This document shows, piece after piece, positions 11,350 to 21,736 of a stretch of 64,000 nt of DNA. The DNA is from Dickeya aquatica (lineage in GTDB: Bacteria; Pseudomonadota; Gammaproteobacteria; Enterobacterales; Enterobacteriaceae): the NCBI RefSeq assembly GCF_900095885.1, contig NZ_LT615367.1, forward strand, positions 1,798,001-1,862,000. Direction: 5' to 3'. A program made the position numbers and the translations under genes. The notes beneath the pieces are model-generated. The model was not told the origin of the DNA and made no database searches. It saw only the letters and a program-made list of their open reading frames with translations. The first letter of the stretch is position 1. The number at the start of each line of letters is the position of its first letter.

Positions 11350-11844
11350 ATGGCATTAATGAAACAGATGATACGGGCCACCGGGGCATTGGCGCTGATG
11401 ATGAGCCTGGGGACGCAGGCGGCAGGCTGGCAGGAGTCACTCTCGAGTGCTGCCAGTCAACTCAGTGCAGGCAGTGCGGGTAAAGGCACTTCCGATACCC
11501 CCGACCTGGCAGGGTTGAGTGCGTTACTCAATGGCAACACGCAGTCACTGAGCTCGGGGAGCATGAATAATGCCGCAGGGATTTTGGGCTATTGCGTCAA
11601 ACAGAAACTGGCGGCGGCCAGCAATGCCGATACGATTAAAAACCAGCTATTGACCAAACTCGGCCTGACTACGCCGCAGCAACAGCAGCAAACCGGCTAT
11701 CAACAAGGGCTGGCAGGTTTACTGACCACCGGTGATGGCAAGCTGCTGAATTTAAACACCATCGGCAACTCGGCACTGGCTGAAAAAGTCAAAGCCAAAG
11801 CCTGTGATCTCGTGTTAAAGCAAGGCATCAAATTTATTTCCTGA
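11350..11844 (+). CDS. DUF2501 exported protein, YjjA-like
   Basis: This 164-residue protein has a signal peptide (about 1-24, ending TQAAG). The mature part is Ser/Gly/Gln-rich and contains two cysteines (in GYCVKQ and KACDLV) that could pair in the periplasm. The composition and the LxTKLGL...GLAGLL pattern match the DUF2501/YjjA family, whose function is unknown. GAGGGAATGAG precedes the ATG. It is a single gene, convergent with the glucan synthase, and ends before a strong hairpin. Confidence 0.8.
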   Translation: MALMKQMIRATGALALMMSLGTQAAGWQESLSSAASQLSAGSAGKGTSDTPDLAGLSALLNGNTQSLSSGSMNNAAGILGYCVKQKLAAASNADTIKNQLLTKLGLTTPQQQQQTGYQQGLAGLLTTGDGKLLNLNTIGNSALAEKVKAKACDLVLKQGIKFIS

Positions 11845-11858
11845 AGATGACCCATCGC

Positions 11859-11886
11859 ACCCAGGAGCGCGCTCTGCCTCCTGGGT
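11859..11886. terminator. hairpin between yjjA-like gene and glucan synthase
   Basis: ACCCAGGAG (11859-11867) pairs with CTCCTGGGT (11878-11886), nine perfect pairs with a ten-base loop, between two convergent genes. It probably serves both. Confidence 0.7.
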
Positions 11887-11939
11887 ACCTGCCGTGCCGA
11901 CCTGCATGATGTTCCCCATGAAATCCGCTCTGTGTGGCG

Positions 11940-14900
11940 TTAATGCTGAATAATATCAACATGATGCGTTTTTCCATCATCATGCAGTGGAATGCTGTCA
12001 TCGGCTAACATCACGCCATCCAGCGCAACGCTATAGGCATTGCTGCCACGCGAAACGGTAATCTGATACCGGGTGTTGCCATGTTGATAGATCATGCTGA
12101 TAAACGGCCAGTCGTGAGGCAGCCGGGCATGCACCGTGAAGACCGGGCCATAGCGCCTAATCCCCAGTAACTCCTCCGTCAGCAGGCGATATGCCCAGCC
12201 CGCGGAGCCGGTATACCAGCTCCAGCCACCTCGCCCTTGATGGGGGGCGACGCTGTAGACATCTGCACTCATGACGTAGGGCTCGACTTTGTATTGCGCC
12301 ACAGCCTGGGCGGTGAGCGTGTGATTTATCGGGTTTATCATCGCCCACAGTTGCCAGGCGCGTTCGGTATTGCCCATGCGGGCAAAAGCCATGACTGCCC
12401 AGATAGCACCATGAGTATATTGCCCACCGTTTTCCCGCACGCCAGGCAGATAACCTTGGATATAACCGGGATTTGGCCCGTGGCCATCGAACGGCGGTGT
12501 TAATAGCCGGATGAGCCCGGCGTGTGTATCCACCAGCCGTTCATCCAGCGCCCGCATGGCCGCGAGGCAGCGTGCCGGATGGGCGGCGGCGCAGAGTACG
12601 GACCAGCTTTGCGCAATCGCATCTATCTGGCAGTCTTGCGAGGCTTTTGAACCCAGCGCTTCGCCACTGTCAAAATAGCCACGCCGATACCATTCGCCGT
12701 CCCAGGCGCAGGATTCGAGGTCTTTTTGTAAACGCAGCGCCGTTGTGCGGCACAGCGCTGTCATACGGTCATCCTGTCGTTGCCCGGCAAGACTGGCGAA
12801 ACGCTGCAAAATGTCGTACAGGAAAAAGCCGAGCCAGACACTCTCCCCTTTCCCTTCAATGCCGACGCGGTTCATGCCGTCGTTCCAGTCGCCTGCGCCC
12901 ATGAGCGGCAAGCCATGCTGGCCGAAATGCATCCCGCGTTGCAGCGCTTTTACGCAGTGCAGCCAAAGCGTTTCTTCAATGGCGCTGGTCACGGGACTAT
13001 CGTAGACAGACTCTTCGCCGGGCTGAAGCGCTCGCCCTTCCAGATACGGTATGTTCTGTTCCAGTATGCCGGTGTCTCCCGTCGTTTCCACATAGTGGCA
13101 GACGGCCAGCGGGAGCCAGAGATAATCATCGGCACAGCGTGTGCGCACGCCATTACCGGCAGGCGGGTGCCACCAGTGTTGCACGTCGCCTTCGATAAAC
13201 TGGCGTGAGGCGCACAGCACTATCTGGTCGCGCAGTTGCGTGGGCGCGGCATGGCTGACAGCCAGCGCATCCTGCAACTGATCGCGAAAACCAAATGCAC
13301 CGCCCGATTGGTAGTAACCGCTGCGGGCCATCAGGCGGCAGGCTAGCGTCTGGTATAGCAGCCAGCCGTTCACCAGCACATTCACCGTGGTATCCGGGGT
13401 ACTGACCACGATGTTATCAAGCAGGGAATGCCAGTAACGGTGAACAGTGTTCAGCGCCTCGCGGGCGGCATCCTCATTCAGATAGTGGGCCAATAGTGCC
13501 TGAACCTGAGCCGTATTTTCGCCCACGCCAAGGATGAAGATAAACGTTTTCTGGTCGCCATCGATAAGGGTGGCCGCCGACTGGAGCGCAGCACAAGGGT
13601 CAAGACCGGCTCCGGTTTTATCCGACAGGCGGTGCACCTGCATGGCGGCGGGGTGTTGCCGGGAACCGTTGCGGCCGAGAAACTCGCGGCGGTCGCCCGT
13701 CAGCGAGCAGTGGACGCCGCTGACGGCAAAAAATGCGGTGCGTGGTGTTCCGTTACCGCCATAAAAGTTATTCGCCAGTACACCGCAACCACCGACGACG
13801 CTGGCGGCCTGGGTGACGACATGAAAAGCGGATTGTGTGCGTGATGCACCGAGCGTCCATTCCACATACCCCGTGGCGGATAATTTACGCGTGCGACCGG
13901 AGTTGTTCGTGAGCGTGAGGATGGCGAGCTTAACCGGGTCGTGTTCGGCCACCAGTACCGTCAGCTCGCTGTCGATACCGCATTCACGATGGGCGAATAC
14001 GCTGTAGCCGAAACCATGACGCGACAGATACTCGCCCTGGCCGCGTACCGGCAGCGTGGTGGGTGACCAGTACGCGCCGCTCTCTTCATCGCGCAGATAA
14101 AAGGCTTCACCGCTGCGGTCACTGACCGGATCGTTTTCCCACGGTGTTAACCGATATTCATGGGCATTCTCATACCAGCTATAGGCCTGACCGGCTTCGG
14201 ACAACACGCTGCCAAAACCGGGGTTTGCCAGCACGTTTGACCAGGGTGCCGGTGTTGGCTGATGCTCCCTGAGCACAATCTGGTACTCGCGCCCATCGGG
14301 TGAAAACCCGCCGAGGCCGTTGAAATGGAGCAGCGGGCGGGTATCCACGGTCCAGGGCGTGTGTTGATTGATTTCCAGCCCGGCGAGCGGTATCAGGGGA
14401 GGCGGCACGGTTTTGGGGGTATGAATACGCTGGTTAAGCTGTTCATTTAACCCACCGGCACGGTCATCAAGACACAGGTGCGCCACGCTCATTAACAGCA
14501 GTTTGTCTTCCGCGCTCAGGTGTTCGCCATTGCGCACAAAAATCCCGCCGGATTTGTCCAGCAGGCTGGCCTCAGCCCCGGCATAAACCAGATTCATGAT
14601 GCGCTGTTGCAACACCTGCTGGTAGCCGCCGGGGCTGTCATTGAGGATCACTAAGTCTACCGCCAGCCCTTTTAGTCGCCAGTAGCGGTGCGCCTGAATG
14701 AGCGTGGAAATCGAGGGGATACTCTCCTCGCTGGTGATACTGAACAGCACAATCGGCAGGTCGCCAGAAATCGACCATCCCCACAGGCTGGACTGGCCGC
14801 GCCGGTTGCGGCTGATTATCTGGCTGTCGGCACGCAGTGGCGTGCACGGGTAAAGCACGGCGCTGGCGAGGCGGTTGAACAGCGCCGCATCATCTTCGTT

Positions 14901-17900
14901 GGCGTTAATTTGCCGCAAGACCACCAGGCTGTGCGACCAGGCCAGTTCAAAAACGCGGTCGGCAATGGGATGATCGCGGTATTTTTCCACCAGCGCCAGA
15001 CTCTGCCTGCGATCGGGGCTGATACCATAAACGACATCAACAATGACCGGCAGCCCAGGCTGTAGCGTAATGCGGTGACGTATGGCCATGATAGGATCGA
15101 GCACGGAACCCGCGCTGTTGCCGAGGGGCCCGCGGTGTCGGATGGCGAGCGCATCCGTTGGGGTTCTGCCGCGCCCCAGGAATGTCGCCCGATCGGTTTC
15201 AAACGAGGCCCGCGAGTGGTTATCGCCATGCACCACCATCATGTGAAATAACCACGGGTTCTGTTCATGCGGGGCGCGCTCGCGCCGGTGACACAGCAGG
15301 GCATCCTGCGCGGGAATCAGCTCGGTCTGGATAAACAGATTACTGAACGCCGGATGGGCCAGATCGCTGGCGGCAGGTGCCAGCACCACCTCGGCATAGG
15401 TTGTCAGCTCAAGGGTACGGGGCTGGCGGCCGTGGTGGCGCAGCGTTATCCGGCGCAGTTCAATGTTGTCTTCCGAGGACACCACCACCTGTGTTCTGAC
15501 ATTGAGCGTGCCGCAGGTGCGTTTAAATTCAGCTCCCGCATCGGTAAATACCACGGTGTCGTGGCTGTTGGCATTCCCTGTCGGATGCCAGGTGTTGCTC
15601 CACACCTCGCCCGTATGCGGATCGGTGATGTAGCAGAAGGCTCCCCAGTTATCACAGGTGGCATCGCTGCGCCAGCGTGTCAGGGCAAGACTGTTCCAGC
15701 GGCTGTAACTGCCGCCGGTATGCGTCATCATCAGGTGGTAATGACCATTGGAGAGCAGTTGTACCTCGGGAGACGGGCTATCTGGCGAGGTGAAAATTCG
15801 CGGCTCATAGCGAACCGGCTTGACCCGTCCTTCATGAGACTCAAAATGACGGCGTGGGCTGTAGAGTTCGACCGCATCCGGTACTCGCTCTTGTAACAGC
15901 AGGCGGGCTGACTGGAAAGCGGTATTTGACATAAACCGGTCTGCCATCGGGGCATCAAGCAGCACATGCGCCAGTGCCTGAAAGGCCATGCCCTGATGAT
16001 GGGCCATCCATGATTGCACCACCGCATACAACTGCCCGCTGGCGAGACGTGACGGCGTATAATCCAGCGCTTCATAAAAACCGTATTCGCCGTGTGCACC
16101 GTTTTTTTCCAGCCGCAACAGGTTGTCACAGGCTTTTTGTGGCGCGACCACTAATGCCAGCAGCGTGGCATAGGGCGCGACCACCATATCGTCGGCCAGA
16201 CCTCGGCGCAGGCCAAGACCCGGTACGCCAAACGCCTGATATTGATAATTTTGTTGCACATCAAAAGCGTAATAGCCGGATTCTGACACCCCCCAGGGCA
16301 CGCCGCGCTCTTTTCCCCAGTCAATCTGGCGTGCCACCGCCGATTGACTCATCTCGTCAAGCAGGCTGCCAGGCCAGGTGGGCATCACCAGATTAGGCAT
16401 CAGATATTCAAACATCGAGCCGCTCCATGACATCAGTGCGGTGTCGTTATCAATCGTGGTGAACAGCCGGCCCAGCGCGTACCAGCTTTTGAGCGGCAAC
16501 TGGTTCGTCGCGATAGCGAGAAAATGGGTCAGGCGAATTTCCGATGGCAGCAGGTCGTAGTGGCTGTTATCCAGCGTATTGGTGTCGCTGTTGTAGCCGA
16601 TACTGAGCAAGTGAGTCACGTTGTTATAAAGAAACGTGAAATCCATGCGCGCATGTTCACTCAACCGCAACTCAAGTTCGGTGATGATATTCAGGCGCTG
16701 GCGTGCCAGCGCTATTGCGGATACCGGGGGCGAACCCTCGCCGGTATCGGTTGCACTGGCAAGCCAGCTCAGAGATGGCAGCGCCTGCGCGTCATAGGCT
16801 GGCGTTAACCAGCCAAGCAGGTGTGACGCTTCATGGCACCACTGCTCCAGTTGCTGCTGTAAATGGCTAATCCAGCGCAGCACGCGGCGGTCGTCTTGCG
16901 AGTAAGACGCCATCAGACGCTGGCTTTCGGTGTGCATCTGTTTGAGTGCGGCAAACCGTTGTGCTGCGGGAAGCGTGGCGGTGTGAACACCGTGCAGGCG
17001 CAGTTGCCGCAGTGCATCAGGGGCGTTCTGACCCCAGTGTTTTTCCAGAATCCCCAGCGTATCGTCCAGCCCGGCCAGCACCCGTGTACTGTCCAGTACC
17101 GGCTGATTACGCATGGCGGACAGGCCCTCGCGCAGCGTCAGTAAATGCCCCGCCATATTGCCGCTATCGACGCTGGAAACATAACGCGGGCTGAGAGGCG
17201 CAAGGGTGCGGGTGTCATACCAGTTAAACAGATGACCACGCCAATGCTCCATTTTATCCAGTGAGTCAAGGGTACGCGTCACGCGCTGTAACACCTCACC
17301 GCCAGGCAGGTAGCCAAAATCCCATGCGGTCAGGTTCGCCAGCAACGACAGGCCAATGTTCGTCGGGGAGGTGCGATGTGCCAGCGTTGTCTGCGGTATT
17401 TCCTGATAGTTATCAGGTACTAGCCAGTTCTCTTTTGCGCTGGAAAAGGTGTCAAAAAAGGCCCAGATTTCACGGCTTGTCTGCCGTAACAGGGCGGCTT
17501 GCTGGCTTGTGGGCAAAAACGGGGTGCGCACCGGCGGGCGGCTTAACCAACTGAGCAGCAGTGGGGCCAGACACCACAACAGACTGACGGGCACCATGAT
17601 GACCAGCAAGGAGGGAGCCAAAAACATGCCGGGCACCGTGAGCGCGGTGGCGCAGGCGACATTCAGCCACATCGCCCGGTAAAACCGGGCGGGCGTCGTT
17701 GTTGTCTGCTCGCCGTCGTCACGGTAACTGGCCCACTGGCTGAGGTTGCGCTGGCTGATGCCCAGACGCCATAGCGTGACGGCGATGGCATACAGCGAGT
17801 ATCCGGCTTCATGGGGCAGGGTGGCAACATTGAGCCCGATATGTGAAAGCCGCTTCAGTGCTCCCGCGGCAACCAGCAACACATGCTGCCCAACAGGGCG

Positions 17901-20519
17901 ACGGTGAGGCTTATTGAGCAGGTCGCAGGTGATGGCCAGCACCGTTGGCAGCAGCCAGGCCAGCGCCAGCACGCTCAACCAGTAAAGCGGGTAAGCTTGC
18001 CACAGCAGGGCGTAAAACAGCAGCACCAGTAGCGAGGGGGCCACCAGGCTGCGCCGCAAATTATCAAAGATCTTCCAGCATGAAAGCGCAGACAGCGGGT
18101 TTTTATCCTCGCGGTTGTCTGCTTTTCTGACGCGCGGTTTGAGCCAGTTAAGCAGTTGCCAGTCCCCGCGAATCCAGCGTGTGCGGCGCGCAACGTCCGA
18201 CAGGTAATTATTGGGGTGCTGCTCGTAGAGCAAAACCTCGCTCAGCAGCCCCGAGCGGGCATAACACCCTTCGAGCAAATCATGGCTGAGTACCAGATTG
18301 TCGGGGCAGCTATCTTTCGTGGCCTGAACAAAAATATCGACATCATAAATGCCTTTGCCGACAAACGAGCCTTCGCCAAACAGATCCTGATAGATATCTG
18401 AAGACATCATCGAGTAAGGGTTGTTACCCGGCACGCGACTGCGCAGTGCCGCGTAGCGCCCCTGCCCGTGACGCGGGATCTCTTCGGCCAGCCCCGGCTG
18501 TAATATGCCATAGCCTTTGACTACCCGTTGACGCACGGGATCATAGACCGGCAGGTTGAGCGGATGGGCCAGGGTGGCAATCAGTTTGTGTGCCGTGTCG
18601 CGTGGCAGAACGGTGTCTGCATCCAGAGTGATGACGTATTTGATCCGTGCCGGTAACTGGCCCGGTGGCAGACCTGCGACGCTTGAGAACTGCGCGTCAG
18701 GCTGGCGTAACCAGTGATTGAGCAACGCCAGCTTGCCCCGCTTGCGCTCATAGCCCATCCAGACCCCCTGCGGCGCGTTCCATTCAGGGGTGCGGTGAAG
18801 CAGATAAAAGCGCGGGCGGCTGGCGGGATAGCGCCGGTTAAGATCCCGCATCTGTGCAAGTGCCTGTTCGAGCAGCGCGTTATTTTCCGGCGAAGCCTCC
18901 GCGGCTGAATCGGTGAAATCGGTTAACAGGGCAAAACAGAGGTGATCGCTTGGGTTGCCAAGCCAGCACACCTCAAGACGGGTGATAAGGTCGCTGACGC
19001 TTTCCCGGCCGTTGAGTAAACAGGGGATCACCACCATGGTGGCGGCATCTGGTGCTATTACGGCAGAGAAGTCCATGCGTGGTAATGGCCGTGGGGTACT
19101 CAACCGGGTAACGGCTTCGCTTAACAAACCTATCGCTAACTGACTGCTGACCACGATAAGTGGCAAAATGATGAGTATCAGCAGCCCGCCTGCCCCCTGC
19201 TGTAAGGCTTCATACCCTGTCCCGGCGGTTAGCGCCGTGGTCACGACACACAGGCTGCCAAGCCATAACAGCAACGGGCGTTGCCCGCAGCGCTGTCGCA
19301 GGCGGCTACGCAGCGAAACACGCGCGGAAAACAGTGCGTCCAGTTGCGGGCGGCCCTCGCCCATCAGGTAATAACCGATATGGCGGCCCGGTGTATTGGG
19401 CGCGGTTGCCTGGGCGAGCGCCAGAACACGGCAGGCCACGTCCTGCTCGCTGACGTGGCTGTCTCTGGCCAGTGTTTCAATGAGATGGCGGTAATGGTCT
19501 CGGGTATCAAAGTGCATTAATGGGTAAGTGCCGTCAGGATCAAGGCGCAATTGCTGTTCCACCACGCTGGTGGCTTCGGCAAAATCTGCCCAATTCGTTT
19601 CACCCAGTAAACGCAAACCGGCGATACTGTTGCTCACCGACATTTTGCTGGCAGCGAGCTGTTGATTAAAACGGTAAATCAGCGCATCGGTGGTGACGCC
19701 CTGTTCTGCAAGGCGCTGTTCAATCCAGCTTAGCGGTACCGCCAGCATATTGCCGCGCCCTTGCAGACGGCGTACCAGTTCAGCGACAAATGCGCTACTG
19801 AGCACGGGACGGGAGCGCGCCAGATCGGCTATCACCATGATAAGGTCAGCCGGGGTGTTTTCGGCACATGCAAAAATTCGTGTGACCCAGTGATTCGCCA
19901 GCGTGCGCTCTTGCTGGGCGTTGACCACATCGACACTGACGCGGCGGAGATTTTCAATCAGCGCCAGGCGCAACATGCCGGGTAGTGCCCAGATTTCCCC
20001 TAATGTCAGCGGTGTGACCTGCTGATAGGCGCTGATATAGCCGCTCAGGCTGGCGGTGTCCCAGCGCCCGTCGCCGTGGGCAATGGCCTCTGCGGCAATA
20101 TCATAAATTCGCGGGCAGTGGTGTGGCGAAGCCAGTGCAGGAAGGCCTTTACCGACATTTTTCGGTAAGTGCTGCCGAACGATGCGAATTTGCTCCTCAA
20201 TCAGGTAGTAATTATCCAGCAGCCACTCTCCGGCCGGCATCATGCTCGCTTTTTTGCCTGTATTAAGCAGGTAGCAGTTTTGCGTAATGATCGCCTCATT
20301 GTCATTCAGGCGTTTGAGAAGGGAGTAGGGCGGTCTTGCGGGCGATAATTTATGTGAGCGGGCCAGTTTTTTGCCGTAGCGCTCCAGTTGAGGGGTTGAG
20401 AACAGCTCGGCCTGAAGACGATGTTCACTTATCGCGTCATTGCCCTGACGCGGTGTTAGCTTGTGTACTGGCGGCCCGGCATTGGAAGTACGAAACCATG
20501 TCTTGATATTCATGTTCAT
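11940..20519 (-). CDS. ndvB: cyclic beta-1,2-glucan synthase, NdvB/Cgs-like (2859 residues)
   Basis: This very large inner-membrane enzyme is built as in Cgs/NdvB of Rhizobiaceae and Brucella. It has an N-terminal cytoplasmic region, membrane spans (about 412-460), a GT84 glycosyltransferase region with Asp-rich motif ITLDADTVLPRD (about 630), further spans (about 830-1050), glycoamylase-like domains, and a C-terminal GH94 phosphorylase domain with the catalytic-type motif GAGDWNDGMNRVG near residue 2546. It makes cyclic beta-1,2-glucans from UDP-glucose by initiation, elongation, length control and cyclisation. These glucans act in osmoadaptation and in virulence. The frame is intact throughout. 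The first ATG (20519) and the one two codons later are both possible. No ABC exporter of the NdvA/Cgt type is beside it. Confidence 0.93.
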   Translation of the reverse strand: MNMNIKTWFRTSNAGPPVHKLTPRQGNDAISEHRLQAELFSTPQLERYGKKLARSHKLSPARPPYSLLKRLNDNEAIITQNCYLLNTGKKASMMPAGEWLLDNYYLIEEQIRIVRQHLPKNVGKGLPALASPHHCPRIYDIAAEAIAHGDGRWDTASLSGYISAYQQVTPLTLGEIWALPGMLRLALIENLRRVSVDVVNAQQERTLANHWVTRIFACAENTPADLIMVIADLARSRPVLSSAFVAELVRRLQGRGNMLAVPLSWIEQRLAEQGVTTDALIYRFNQQLAASKMSVSNSIAGLRLLGETNWADFAEATSVVEQQLRLDPDGTYPLMHFDTRDHYRHLIETLARDSHVSEQDVACRVLALAQATAPNTPGRHIGYYLMGEGRPQLDALFSARVSLRSRLRQRCGQRPLLLWLGSLCVVTTALTAGTGYEALQQGAGGLLILIILPLIVVSSQLAIGLLSEAVTRLSTPRPLPRMDFSAVIAPDAATMVVIPCLLNGRESVSDLITRLEVCWLGNPSDHLCFALLTDFTDSAAEASPENNALLEQALAQMRDLNRRYPASRPRFYLLHRTPEWNAPQGVWMGYERKRGKLALLNHWLRQPDAQFSSVAGLPPGQLPARIKYVITLDADTVLPRDTAHKLIATLAHPLNLPVYDPVRQRVVKGYGILQPGLAEEIPRHGQGRYAALRSRVPGNNPYSMMSSDIYQDLFGEGSFVGKGIYDVDIFVQATKDSCPDNLVLSHDLLEGCYARSGLLSEVLLYEQHPNNYLSDVARRTRWIRGDWQLLNWLKPRVRKADNREDKNPLSALSCWKIFDNLRRSLVAPSLLVLLFYALLWQAYPLYWLSVLALAWLLPTVLAITCDLLNKPHRRPVGQHVLLVAAGALKRLSHIGLNVATLPHEAGYSLYAIAVTLWRLGISQRNLSQWASYRDDGEQTTTTPARFYRAMWLNVACATALTVPGMFLAPSLLVIMVPVSLLWCLAPLLLSWLSRPPVRTPFLPTSQQAALLRQTSREIWAFFDTFSSAKENWLVPDNYQEIPQTTLAHRTSPTNIGLSLLANLTAWDFGYLPGGEVLQRVTRTLDSLDKMEHWRGHLFNWYDTRTLAPLSPRYVSSVDSGNMAGHLLTLREGLSAMRNQPVLDSTRVLAGLDDTLGILEKHWGQNAPDALRQLRLHGVHTATLPAAQRFAALKQMHTESQRLMASYSQDDRRVLRWISHLQQQLEQWCHEASHLLGWLTPAYDAQALPSLSWLASATDTGEGSPPVSAIALARQRLNIITELELRLSEHARMDFTFLYNNVTHLLSIGYNSDTNTLDNSHYDLLPSEIRLTHFLAIATNQLPLKSWYALGRLFTTIDNDTALMSWSGSMFEYLMPNLVMPTWPGSLLDEMSQSAVARQIDWGKERGVPWGVSESGYYAFDVQQNYQYQAFGVPGLGLRRGLADDMVVAPYATLLALVVAPQKACDNLLRLEKNGAHGEYGFYEALDYTPSRLASGQLYAVVQSWMAHHQGMAFQALAHVLLDAPMADRFMSNTAFQSARLLLQERVPDAVELYSPRRHFESHEGRVKPVRYEPRIFTSPDSPSPEVQLLSNGHYHLMMTHTGGSYSRWNSLALTRWRSDATCDNWGAFCYITDPHTGEVWSNTWHPTGNANSHDTVVFTDAGAEFKRTCGTLNVRTQVVVSSEDNIELRRITLRHHGRQPRTLELTTYAEVVLAPAASDLAHPAFSNLFIQTELIPAQDALLCHRRERAPHEQNPWLFHMMVVHGDNHSRASFETDRATFLGRGRTPTDALAIRHRGPLGNSAGSVLDPIMAIRHRITLQPGLPVIVDVVYGISPDRRQSLALVEKYRDHPIADRVFELAWSHSLVVLRQINANEDDAALFNRLASAVLYPCTPLRADSQIISRNRRGQSSLWGWSISGDLPIVLFSITSEESIPSISTLIQAHRYWRLKGLAVDLVILNDSPGGYQQVLQQRIMNLVYAGAEASLLDKSGGIFVRNGEHLSAEDKLLLMSVAHLCLDDRAGGLNEQLNQRIHTPKTVPPPLIPLAGLEINQHTPWTVDTRPLLHFNGLGGFSPDGREYQIVLREHQPTPAPWSNVLANPGFGSVLSEAGQAYSWYENAHEYRLTPWENDPVSDRSGEAFYLRDEESGAYWSPTTLPVRGQGEYLSRHGFGYSVFAHRECGIDSELTVLVAEHDPVKLAILTLTNNSGRTRKLSATGYVEWTLGASRTQSAFHVVTQAASVVGGCGVLANNFYGGNGTPRTAFFAVSGVHCSLTGDRREFLGRNGSRQHPAAMQVHRLSDKTGAGLDPCAALQSAATLIDGDQKTFIFILGVGENTAQVQALLAHYLNEDAAREALNTVHRYWHSLLDNIVVSTPDTTVNVLVNGWLLYQTLACRLMARSGYYQSGGAFGFRDQLQDALAVSHAAPTQLRDQIVLCASRQFIEGDVQHWWHPPAGNGVRTRCADDYLWLPLAVCHYVETTGDTGILEQNIPYLEGRALQPGEESVYDSPVTSAIEETLWLHCVKALQRGMHFGQHGLPLMGAGDWNDGMNRVGIEGKGESVWLGFFLYDILQRFASLAGQRQDDRMTALCRTTALRLQKDLESCAWDGEWYRRGYFDSGEALGSKASQDCQIDAIAQSWSVLCAAAHPARCLAAMRALDERLVDTHAGLIRLLTPPFDGHGPNPGYIQGYLPGVRENGGQYTHGAIWAVMAFARMGNTERAWQLWAMINPINHTLTAQAVAQYKVEPYVMSADVYSVAPHQGRGGWSWYTGSAGWAYRLLTEELLGIRRYGPVFTVHARLPHDWPFISMIYQHGNTRYQITVSRGSNAYSVALDGVMLADDSIPLHDDGKTHHVDIIQH

Positions 20520-20680
20520 AAGATTGCTCTGATGCGACGTGAACGCACGGGAGCAGTTGTGAAATCAATGTCAGAAACGTTCTCTCAGGATGGGTGTAAG
20601 GCATCAGGGATTTTACAGCTGCGTGGGGTTTCTTTAGCAAGAGTGTGGTTTTTGCACTGCAACTAAAACCGACGCCAGCA

Positions 20681-20845
20681 TCATCGAGGCACAACAAATA
20701 AGGCTTTGCATTCAGGGCAGAGCATTGCCTGTTCCTGACGAATTTTGGAAACGGGTTGCGAAGATTTGGAACCACAAACCGGGCAAGTGACGGTGGTGGT
20801 GGCGGCACCGCCAATCAGTTTCATTGCGTAATCGAAGAATGACAT
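20681..20845 (-). CDS. 54-residue zinc-ribbon protein, YnfU-like
   Basis: A small ORF starts with ATG at 20845 (AAAGG nine bases upstream) and ends with TGA at 20681. It encodes an N-terminal amphipathic stretch (MSFFDYAMKLIGG) and then two CPxC knuckles, TCPVCGSKSS and LCPECKALF, 23 residues apart, as in a single zinc ribbon. Enterobacteria carry comparable small zinc-binding proteins (YnfU/YmcF type) of poorly known function. It lies upstream of the glucan synthase in the same direction, 161 bases away. The coding evidence is the motif and the SD. A longer ORF in another frame across the same bases is rejected. Confidence 0.75.
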   Translation of the reverse strand: MSFFDYAMKLIGGAATTTVTCPVCGSKSSQPVSKIRQEQAMLCPECKALFVVPR

Positions 20846-21133
20846 GATGATTAACCTTTCAATGAATGAACTTCATTCTATCACGAGCTGGTCAAATTGT
20901 GTGCAGATTATATCGATGTTTTCACCACCCTGAGCGGATGAGTGACGGATGCGAGTGAAAAGCGATGGCGGGCTGTCGCCCCGTCAGGTCAGGATTTCAA
21001 GGTGTCATCGTCGTAGGGTCATGGCGAGAACGCAACCTTCGTGCTGTTGCGGGGCAAGATTCCAGCCACACCATGACGATGCCACCAGAAAATAGACGCG
21101 ACAGTTTATGGCATCTTCATCTTCCCCGAAAAT

Positions 21134-21694
21134 TCAATTCTCATTGATTTCCTGACTGAGAAGACGGGCGCGGCACACGTCCAGAATTTCATCGGCCAGG
21201 CTGGAATCGTCAGGGCAGGCGCGAGACAGCACCAGAGCTCCGACAAGGTGTGCAATGGTATTGATGAGCTCGGCACGCGTGCAGTTTTGCGCCCCCGGTT
21301 CATTTGCCAAAATAGCCAGTTGATTTTCAATGCCAGCGGCGAATGTGGCCTTGATGGCTTCAGACTGGCGGGCTGCATCGCTCCCCAGCGCTGACATGAC
21401 GCACCCCTTTGCCATCACATCACGATGCTGCCGCGAGAGGTAATATTCAATAAAGTCTTTTCGCGCCACCCCCACAGAACGTTGTGCCGAATGGGAAAAA
21501 CCGCAATGCATGGCCTCTGACAGCAAATCAGCCTTGGAGCCAAAGTGTTTATAGAAACCGCCGTGAGTTAAACCTGCGGCTGACATCAGTTCCGCGACCC
21601 CCACGCCGTCATAGCCGCGCTCACGAAACAGCTCCGAGGCCGTTTCAACGATCCGCAGCCGGTTTTCACGCACCTGCTCTTTTGACACTTTCAT
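21134..21694 (-). CDS. TetR-family repressor, AcrR/NemR-like
   Basis: The start is the ATG at 21694 (GAGG upstream), giving 186 residues. The N-terminal HTH is typical: IVETASELFRERGYDGVGVAELMSAAGLTHGGFYKHFGSKADL. The C-terminal ligand domain has several cysteines (GCVMSALG, NCTRAE, RACPDDS, DVCRAR), which would suit a repressor sensing electrophiles, as NemR does through cysteine modification. It diverges from an old-yellow-enzyme gene, with a large dyad between them, so it very probably represses that reductase set and itself. Confidence 0.9.
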   Translation of the reverse strand: MKVSKEQVRENRLRIVETASELFRERGYDGVGVAELMSAAGLTHGGFYKHFGSKADLLSEAMHCGFSHSAQRSVGVARKDFIEYYLSRQHRDVMAKGCVMSALGSDAARQSEAIKATFAAGIENQLAILANEPGAQNCTRAELINTIAHLVGALVLSRACPDDSSLADEILDVCRARLLSQEINEN

Positions 21695-21736
21695 GGTTTT
21701 CAAATCCTCGCGTAAACATGCCTGTCGGCAGTATAC

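Noticed and set aside
12237..19985. Numerous 60-200 codon plus-strand ORFs inside the glucan synthase gene
   Set aside because: They are antisense shadows produced by GC-rich codon use; none has an SD with family motifs.
20437..20814. 125-codon minus-strand ORF overlapping the start of the glucan synthase
   Set aside because: It has low-complexity, Pro-rich composition, covers the better-supported zinc-ribbon gene in another frame and has no family features.
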